From positions 1 through 29,238 of the forward strand of contig JAFTKA010000015.1 of NCBI GenBank assembly GCA_017456105.1: a stretch of DNA of 29,238 nucleotides, in the 5' to 3' direction. This DNA comes from Oscillospiraceae bacterium. Its GTDB lineage: Bacteria; Bacillota_A; Clostridia; Oscillospirales; Oscillospiraceae. The notes under the pieces are model-generated. The model saw only the letters and a list, made by a program, of their open reading frames with translations. It was not told the origin of the DNA and did not search any database. Position 1 is the first letter of the stretch; each line of letters starts with the position of its first letter. Both the position numbers and the translations under genes were made by a program. This document shows, piece by piece, positions 24,065-29,238 of the stretch.

Positions 24065-24106
24065 TGCTATAATCATAAGGAATTACCCCTTACGCAGTCG
24101 TATAAT
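24065..24106 (+). promoter_or_regulatory. Promoter region of the sigma-factor operon
   Basis: TGCTATAAT (24065-24073) is a good extended -10 with no clear -35. A second TATAAT is at 24101-24106. GGAATT (24079-24084) followed by CGTATA (24099-24104) resembles an ECF-type -35/-10 pair with slightly short spacing, so the sigma factor might drive its own operon; this is inference. Confidence 0.4.
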
Positions 24107-24133
24107 AAGTGAGATCCTTAAGGAGGAACATAT

Positions 24134-24682
24134 ATGGATAACGGCGCAAGTAGCTACCGCCGTTTCCTCGATGGTGATGAAAGTGCCTTCGCCTCAATTA
24201 TGGAGGAACTGTTTCGCGGATTGGTTTTCTTCATTGATGGCTTTGTGCGCGATACATACGCAGCAGAAGATATCGCGATCGAGGTCTTCTCAGATCTTGT
24301 GGTACATAAGCATCGCTATAACTTCAAGGTGAGCCTAAAAACATATCTTTATATGGTCGGAAGAAGTCGTGCTTTGGATTATATAAAGCACCGCAAGGTC
24401 ATTGATTTTGTGGAGCTTTCTGAGGCACACGCCCTGGCCGACTCGGCAGCCCTTGAGGAAATAGTGTTGGCAGATGACCGCAAGCGGCAGGTAAATGCCG
24501 CCATTGCAAAATTACCGGAGGATATGCGTGTGGCGGTCCATCTTGTTTATTTTGAGCAGATGTCCTATGAGGAAGCTGCTAAAGTTATGAAGAAGAACCG
24601 CAAACAGGTGGATAACCTTTTGTATCGTGCAAAGAAGGAGCTTCGCATCATTCTGGGGGAGGATGGTGAGCTGTTGTTATGA
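24134..24682 (+). CDS. ECF-type RNA polymerase sigma factor
   Basis: 182 residues with sigma-70 region 2 (about 25-90: AEDIAIEVFSDLVVHKHRY, then LKTYLYMVGRSRALDYIKHRK) and region 4 (about 120-180: LPEDMRVAVHLVYFEQMSY, EEAAKVMKKNRKQVDNLLYRAK, a helix-turn-helix). Regions 1 and 3 are absent, as in ECF factors. Start ATG with AAGGAGG upstream. Its stop codon overlaps the ATG of the next gene (ATGA), a sign of translational coupling, which is usual for a sigma factor and its regulator. First gene of a four-gene operon. Confidence 0.93.
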   Translation: MDNGASSYRRFLDGDESAFASIMEELFRGLVFFIDGFVRDTYAAEDIAIEVFSDLVVHKHRYNFKVSLKTYLYMVGRSRALDYIKHRKVIDFVELSEAHALADSAALEEIVLADDRKRQVNAAIAKLPEDMRVAVHLVYFEQMSYEEAAKVMKKNRKQVDNLLYRAKKELRIILGEDGELLL

Positions 24683-25260
24683 GAGATTTAATGGAATGTC
24701 AGGCGGAGGTATTCCGCCGCAGCGAAATGAGAATAAAAGAGCGAAAGCGACGCAGAACCCATATTCTGATGGCCTGCGTGCCTGTGGTGCTGTGTATTTC
24801 CCTGTATTCGGCATTTGTTTTGCCGAATATGATGAACACCGAATCAAACGATTTTGCAGAACCGGAAATGTACTTAGGCGGCCTGCCAGAGGACACCTGC
24901 GAAAGCCTTATCTGCTCGATTTCGCAAATTACGATAGCCGGATCGGGCTTTTCCCAAAGCTACACCGATTTGGACCAAATTTTGCGGATATCCAATCGGC
25001 TAAAAGCCCTGGAAACCAGGGGTTGGGGAGACGGGAACAGCGAAGTCGCAGACGATGAAGATGGCTCGGGAAATACTTCCGGTGTTACTGCGGATTCTGC
25101 AACCGCAGGGTACAGGATCACCCTGGTGATGCACGAGGGTGAAAATTCCCGGTATCTCCTTGCGGGAAACACCCTAAAGAACCTTCTGACGGATCGGACA
25201 CACACCTTGACACAGATCCAAGTGTACGAACTATACGACCTGTTGGGAATTCCTTACTGA
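24679..25260 (+). CDS. Membrane protein, putative anti-sigma factor
   Basis: 193 residues: a cytoplasmic, very basic start (MECQAEVFRRSEMRIKERKR), one membrane helix (about 29-49) and an extracytoplasmic domain with a low-complexity DGNSEVADDEDGSGN insert. The outer domain shows strand, helix (LDQILRISNRLKAL), strand (YRITLVMHEG) and C-terminal helix (QIQVYELYDLLGI), a layout like the lipoprotein at 20577-20972. The ATGA overlap with the sigma gene and the topology suggest that it restrains or senses for the sigma factor. The cytoplasmic part is short and has no zinc-binding anti-sigma motif, so this is inference. Confidence 0.8.
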   Translation: MRDLMECQAEVFRRSEMRIKERKRRRTHILMACVPVVLCISLYSAFVLPNMMNTESNDFAEPEMYLGGLPEDTCESLICSISQITIAGSGFSQSYTDLDQILRISNRLKALETRGWGDGNSEVADDEDGSGNTSGVTADSATAGYRITLVMHEGENSRYLLAGNTLKNLLTDRTHTLTQIQVYELYDLLGIPY

Positions 25261-25282
25261 TCCAATGAAAGGGCGTGAGACA

Positions 25283-25762
25283 ATGAAAAAAATGTTTGCA
25301 ATGCTGTTGGTTGTGTTGTTATTGGCCGGCTGCCAAAACACCGGCGATGGAACGGCAAATAACAACGATCATATTGATACGGACGGAGAATCGGGCAAAA
25401 CGCATATCCACGCAACCGCACTCACTGCCCAGACGGTAGATGATCCGATTACCGGCTACTGCGGAAACACCCGGACAACGCTGTATATTGACGGAAAAGA
25501 GTATTCCTTTATGTATGGCTACTCTGTTACCCTGACAGACCTTCTTGTAAATTTGGACTATAATCCCAATAAGGTCTGCCGGCGTATGCCCCAGTACAGG
25601 GCTGACACGGAATTTGGCTCAAACTATCACATTCATCTGGATTACGGCTTTGTCCGGTGCGATAAGGGTCAGGCGGACCTGACCCAGGAGCAGATCGATA
25701 CCATCGCGGAAATTATAAACTGGGCGGAAACCACCAACTGCCAATATCCGATCGACAACTGA
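25283..25762 (+). CDS. Lipoprotein of the sigma-factor operon, function unknown
   Basis: 159 residues with signal peptide and lipobox LLLAGC (Cys about 19), a Asn/Asp-rich spacer, then a globular part with TGYCGNTRTTLYIDGKEYSF, CRRMPQYRADTEFG, YHIHLDYGFVRC and EIINWAETTNC; four cysteines may form disulfides. No family recognised. The ATG at 25283 is preferred over one at 25265 because the product then begins MKKMF with a normal signal peptide; the ribosome site is weak in both cases. It lies 22 bases after the putative anti-sigma gene and 14 before the next gene, so it belongs to the operon. Confidence 0.85.
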   Translation: MKKMFAMLLVVLLLAGCQNTGDGTANNNDHIDTDGESGKTHIHATALTAQTVDDPITGYCGNTRTTLYIDGKEYSFMYGYSVTLTDLLVNLDYNPNKVCRRMPQYRADTEFGSNYHIHLDYGFVRCDKGQADLTQEQIDTIAEIINWAETTNCQYPIDN

Positions 25763-25776
25763 AATGAGGCGGCAAT

Positions 25777-27087
25777 ATGAAGAAGACAGTTCTTATTATC
25801 CTGGCAGCAGTGCTTGTTTTGGCGTTCCTCTTTGTTCCCGTACCGAGGGACAGCTATGACGATGGGGGAACAAGAGAGTATTCTGCACTGACCTACAAGA
25901 TCGTAGATTGGAATCGGCTGCACAGTGATGGGGTATACAGTGCGACCAAGGTTTACTGGTTCCCGGACAATTTCAAATCCATTGACGAGCTGTGGGCTGA
26001 CGAAGCACAGAATGTGGTTCGCAAATTTGTGGCCACCGTTTTGGAATTGGACGGCGCCTCTGCACTGGTCCAGCCGGTGGAGGGGGAAGAGGAGCTTAAC
26101 AGTGCGGATAAGATCCATCTGAGCGTTGCAGACCTGGGTGATATCGGTGCTCAGGTTGGCAGCGATGTGGAAATTTATTATACCGGCGGCATTATGGAAT
26201 CCTACCCGGCACAGATTCATGCGGTGAAATGGGAAATGGCCAAAAATCTGCGGCATAAGGAATTTACAGAGCTATGGCTTGACAAGGAATCCGCGGAGCA
26301 ATATGAGGGCAGTATTTTCGATCATATCGTGATCACAAAGATCTACGGAAACTGTTTCTTTGCAACGCCGGTGATCGCGATGCCGTACGAGATCAAGCTG
26401 AACGGTGTGCTGTCCGATGACTGGTGTGTGGGCGATCAGGTTACCTGCACCTATGAAAACACCTACTATGACAACGATAAGCAGCGTGTTGAGGCAGATT
26501 TTCTCACGGTAGAGGCCAGCGACTGGCAGCCGGATCCCAATGCCTGCTATAAGCCGGTGATCTATCTCTACCCGGAGACGGAAACAGAGGTTTCGGTCAA
26601 GCTGCTTTTGGACGGCAAGCTGACCTGTACCTATCCTGCCTACAATGCCGGCTGGAAGGTAACGGCAGCACCCGATGGCACGCTGACAGATGCCAAGGGT
26701 CAGACCTATAATTACCTCTATTGGGAGGGCGAAACCAATGCCCGTTGGGATATGACCGAGGGCTTCTGCGTAAAGGGTGAAGATACCGCAGTATTTCTTG
26801 AAAAAGCTCTGGAAAAGCTGGGACTGAATCGCAGGGAAGCAAATGAATTCATCGTTTACTGGTTACCACTTATGGAGCAGAATCCCTACAACATTATTTC
26901 GTTCCAAACGGACGTGTACACCAATGCGGCACAGCTGCAGATTGACCCTGCACCGGATACCCTGATCCGTGTGTTTATGGCATGGAAAGCTACAGACAGC
27001 ATTATAGAGTTGCCTGAACAGGAACTGACTGCACCGGAAAGAGCCGGCTTTACGGTCATCGAATGGGGCGGCACTGAAGTGAAATAG
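25777..27087 (+). CDS. Membrane-anchored or secreted protein with KPVIYLYP domain
   Basis: 436 residues: N-terminal membrane helix or uncleaved signal (3-20, then PVPRDSYDDGG). Two similar OB-like segments follow (about 83-152, FVATVLELDGASALVQPV; and about 183-247, HIVITKIYGNCFFATPV). The C-terminal domain (about 257-436) has marks I have seen in uncharacterised bacterial surface proteins: CYKPVIYLYPETETEVSV, YWLPLMEQNPYNIISF, IDPAPDTLIRVFM and VIEWGG. Its function is unknown; no catalytic motif is evident. The ribosome site is GAGG about 8 bases upstream of the ATG. Last gene of the sigma operon, followed by a strong terminator; it may be an output of the sigma factor at the cell envelope. 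Confidence 0.88.
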   Translation: MKKTVLIILAAVLVLAFLFVPVPRDSYDDGGTREYSALTYKIVDWNRLHSDGVYSATKVYWFPDNFKSIDELWADEAQNVVRKFVATVLELDGASALVQPVEGEEELNSADKIHLSVADLGDIGAQVGSDVEIYYTGGIMESYPAQIHAVKWEMAKNLRHKEFTELWLDKESAEQYEGSIFDHIVITKIYGNCFFATPVIAMPYEIKLNGVLSDDWCVGDQVTCTYENTYYDNDKQRVEADFLTVEASDWQPDPNACYKPVIYLYPETETEVSVKLLLDGKLTCTYPAYNAGWKVTAAPDGTLTDAKGQTYNYLYWEGETNARWDMTEGFCVKGEDTAVFLEKALEKLGLNRREANEFIVYWLPLMEQNPYNIISFQTDVYTNAAQLQIDPAPDTLIRVFMAWKATDSIIELPEQELTAPERAGFTVIEWGGTEVK

Positions 27088-27161
27088 AAAGGCTGCCGGC
27101 AATCTGGCGGTTGTCGGATCCGTTTTGCAATTGAAGAATGACAGAATTTAACAAGTAATTT

Positions 27162-27198
27162 CGGGCATCAGGAAGGCTTTTCCTGATGCCCGTTTTTT
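27162..27198 (+). terminator. Terminator of the sigma-factor operon
   Basis: Perfect 13-bp stem (27162-27174 with 27180-27192), loop GGCTT, then TTTTTT: a classical intrinsic terminator 74 bases past the last stop. Confidence 0.92.
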
Positions 27199-27275
27199 GC
27201 AGGAAATATATGTAAAAAACGGAAAACGAACTGCAAATATCGGACATGCGAACGAGAAGATGTCATCATGGAATG

Positions 27276-27303
27276 TTGTTTTATAAATCGTGTGTGGTAA
27301 AAT
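27276..27303 (+). promoter_or_regulatory. Probable promoter of the second large surface protein
   Basis: TTGTTT (27276-27281), 16-base spacer, TAAAAT (27298-27303). It gives an untranslated leader of about 120 bases (27309-27428) in which I see short possible stems but no riboswitch class I recognise. The rest of 27088-27428, apart from this and the terminator, holds nothing recognisable. Confidence 0.5.
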
Positions 27304-27428
27304 GAAAATGAAAAAATGCGGGACTAGACTTTTGAGGTCGGAAACTGCAAAAAAGCACGACAGAAAGCGGCACCTTTTTGATAGGGGTCTGCAAGACGAT
27401 AATCACGCGAAAGGAAAGGAAAACGACC

Positions 27429-29238
27429 ATGAAAAAGAAAGTACTTATTATTTCACTGGTGGCGGCATTGGTCCTTGGTGTATTGGGCCTGAATGCCATG
27501 GCTGAAACGGAGCGAAGCACTGTGAAGCCTGTTGCCACGGCTTTGTGGACCGATGACGGTTCTGTAACCGTTAACGGAACTGCAAATGAAGCAAACTGGA
27601 TCTTCGACAGCTGGATCCGGGGTGAAAGCGGCACGCCCAAGGGTAGTGTTGCCAAATTGTGGAACGGTACGGATCTGTACTTTGCGGTGAAGACCGACGG
27701 TGCAACCTCTTTGAAGGCCACACTCAATACCCACGTGATCAATGTAACCTTGGGAGCAACGCCTTCTGCGGATCTGGCTGGCGTAACCGTGAAGCAGAGC
27801 GGTGATATTTTAGAGATGAAGGTTCCTTTCGCCTCCATCGGCTTTGCTATGCACGGCTATACTCAGAAGATGCCCATGGTTTTGGAGCTGACTAATGGCA
27901 CCGGCACCTCCAAGTTTGACGGCTCTCTGACCTTTGGCGGTGAGTTCGTGACCAATATTACCGGATTGAAGCCCGGCTACGATAACTTTGTGGGAAATTC
28001 GGGAGCCAGCTACAGATATGGCTATACCGTGGCATCCGGCTCTGATTATAAGAATCCGTCTACCGGTGTCACTGCCGGTCAGGCGACGACCCAGGCACAA
28101 GCCTCCGGTCAGATCGGCGCGCGGACGGAGACGGTTGATGGCGAGAGTGTCTATCATCTGTGGAATAAGTATCAAGCCGGCAAGCAGAATTACATGGTGG
28201 CCCTCTCCAAAGTATACACCACCGGTGTATCTGCACTGACAGGTAGCACCGGCACGACAACACTGGACTTTGATGTAAAGCTGGCAGATCTGCCTGAGTG
28301 TGGCAATCCCTATGCCGACTATGTAACCTTCACCCGTTATATGACTTCCGGCTTCGGTATAGGCTTTGGCCGGGTCAACGGCAGCGAGGAAGTCGTTGTT
28401 TCTATTGCAAACAAGAAGAATGTGGGCCTTGTGCTGTATGTACAGAAGCCCGGTACGGCAGTTTTTGACTCTGCGGTGCTGAACCGTCAGGTGAGCGACG
28501 ATTATATGCACGTATCCATTCGTTACGGCCAAGATCTGTCCCTGGCCGTGGTGATTGACGATGTGCAGGTATATTACAATCCCAATGTCGGAAATCTCAA
28601 CTCTTCTATTATGGCCGGTGGCATGATCAGCTTCGAGCTGTGGAATCCCGCTTACAAGGCAGGCAACACCGATGCGTTTGTCAGCAGCGACAATGTTCCC
28701 AAGAGCAGTGCTTACGACTCCGACGTTTATCTCAAGAACGTAAAGCTGGGAACGCTGAACGAGGGTGATCAGCTGGAAGAGCTGACCTTTGATGACATTA
28801 AGGGCACGAACAGTGATCCCTCCAACGTGTCCAGCGATCTTACCCTGCCCAGCAAGCTGGCCGATCCCAATGGCAAGTTCTCTTCCAATCTTCAGTGGAC
28901 TTCCAATCCTGCAGGCCATATCTCTGCTACCGGTAAGGTTACCCCTCCTGAGGAAATGACTGAGGTGGTACTGACTGCCACTGTGGCAGGCACCAACCCT
29001 GCTATTACCAAGAGCTTTAACCTGACCCTTTCTATGCCTCCCATTGATGCCTGGAAGGCAGATGCCGTTACTATGGACGGCAATGTGGACGAATACCATA
29101 ACTTTGCCCGCGGTGCGGTTCTGACTGCCGAGGCAGGAAAGCCTGCAGGCAAGCTCGCAGCCCGCTGGACCAAGGATACCCTGTACATTGGTGCAGAGTA
29201 TGAAAACACCGAAGCCATGGCAGTGATGCTTGGCGATA
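27429..29238 (+). CDS. Large secreted surface protein, N-terminal part
   Basis: 603 residues are visible and the frame is still open at the window end. The ATG at 27429 is preceded by AAAGGAAAGG. A signal peptide (KKKVLIISLVAALVLGVLG, cut after NAMA, about residue 25) leads to a CBM9-like unit (about 45-170: VTVNGTANEANW, LYFAVKTDG). A LamG/concanavalin-like region follows (about 255-475: DYVTFTRYMTSGFGIGFGR, VYLKNVKLG), then an Ig-like segment (about 495-555: LQWTSNPAGHISATGKVTPP), and the start of a second CBM9-like unit (VTMDGNVDEYHNFARG, LYIGAEYEN). The domain kinds and order are those of the protein at 1-4404, so the two are paralogues or parts of one protein type. Carbohydrate binding is inferred from the domain types. 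Confidence 0.85.
   Translation, partial: MKKKVLIISLVAALVLGVLGLNAMAETERSTVKPVATALWTDDGSVTVNGTANEANWIFDSWIRGESGTPKGSVAKLWNGTDLYFAVKTDGATSLKATLNTHVINVTLGATPSADLAGVTVKQSGDILEMKVPFASIGFAMHGYTQKMPMVLELTNGTGTSKFDGSLTFGGEFVTNITGLKPGYDNFVGNSGASYRYGYTVASGSDYKNPSTGVTAGQATTQAQASGQIGARTETVDGESVYHLWNKYQAGKQNYMVALSKVYTTGVSALTGSTGTTTLDFDVKLADLPECGNPYADYVTFTRYMTSGFGIGFGRVNGSEEVVVSIANKKNVGLVLYVQKPGTAVFDSAVLNRQVSDDYMHVSIRYGQDLSLAVVIDDVQVYYNPNVGNLNSSIMAGGMISFELWNPAYKAGNTDAFVSSDNVPKSSAYDSDVYLKNVKLGTLNEGDQLEELTFDDIKGTNSDPSNVSSDLTLPSKLADPNGKFSSNLQWTSNPAGHISATGKVTPPEEMTEVVLTATVAGTNPAITKSFNLTLSMPPIDAWKADAVTMDGNVDEYHNFARGAVLTAEAGKPAGKLAARWTKDTLYIGAEYENTEAMAVMLGD

Noticed and set aside
1..29238. Direct circular closure of the window
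   Set aside because: Joining base 29238 to base 1 puts the two surface-protein frames out of phase, and the chromosomal genes murA and asnS make a small plasmid unlikely; only the domain adjacency is reported.
1..29238. rRNA, tRNA, transposase or integrase genes
   Set aside because: None recognised on either strand; the cassette at 13864-15376 carries no visible recombinase.

Overview
This window looks like chromosomal DNA from a strictly fermentative, low-to-medium GC Firmicute of the class Clostridia. The best guess is a gut Oscillospiraceae/Ruminococcaceae-type organism. The basis is strong AGGAG ribosome sites, near-consensus sigma-A promoters (TTGACA-N17/18-TATAAT), TTG and GTG starts, hairpin terminators between almost all genes, an acetate kinase/lactate-malate dehydrogenase fermentation set, an ECF sigma operon, and large secreted proteins ending in one membrane helix plus a lysine-rich tail. 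This placement is inference; no rRNA or tRNA gene was seen.

Layout. 1-4404: C-terminal part of a large surface protein with a sialidase-like Asp-box domain. 4524-6395 (-): YgiQ-family radical SAM protein. 6508-7452 (-): lactate/malate dehydrogenase-family enzyme carrying the malate-type Arg. 7879-9081 (-): peptidase T. 9139-10329 (-): acetate kinase. 10472-11605: TmcAL, a tRNA-Met modification enzyme. 11797-13863: EF-G-like GTPase with degenerate G motifs. 13864-15376: AT-rich cassette with a mini transcription unit, a small membrane protein and a secreted Cys/His protein. 15377-15460: a second, diverged copy of the last 28 codons of the EF-G-like gene. 15659-16948: RsmF-type rRNA methyltransferase. 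17039-18304: MurA, convergent with cysteine synthase CysK (18336-19262, -), which is divergent from serine acetyltransferase (19383-20312). 20577-20972 (-): lipoprotein. 21060-21473 (-): DUF4234-like membrane protein, behind asnS (21489-22880, -). 23029-24000: an unrecognised Cys-rich protein with two similar halves. 24134-27087: tight four-gene operon of an ECF sigma factor, a putative anti-sigma membrane protein, a lipoprotein and a KPVIYLYP-domain surface protein. 27429-end: N-terminal part of a second large surface protein with the same domain types as the first.

How the genes work together. ackA, pepT and ldh/mdh belong to fermentation and peptide use but are separately terminated. cysK and cysE form a divergent cysteine-biosynthesis pair with facing promoters. 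TmcAL, the EF-G-like protein, RsmF and AsnS all serve translation.

The two most interesting stretches are the cassette placed between two copies of the EF-G-like 3' end, whose copies differ only at third codon positions, and the four-gene sigma operon. It is also notable that the two window ends fall at adjacent positions of the same kind of surface-protein domain.
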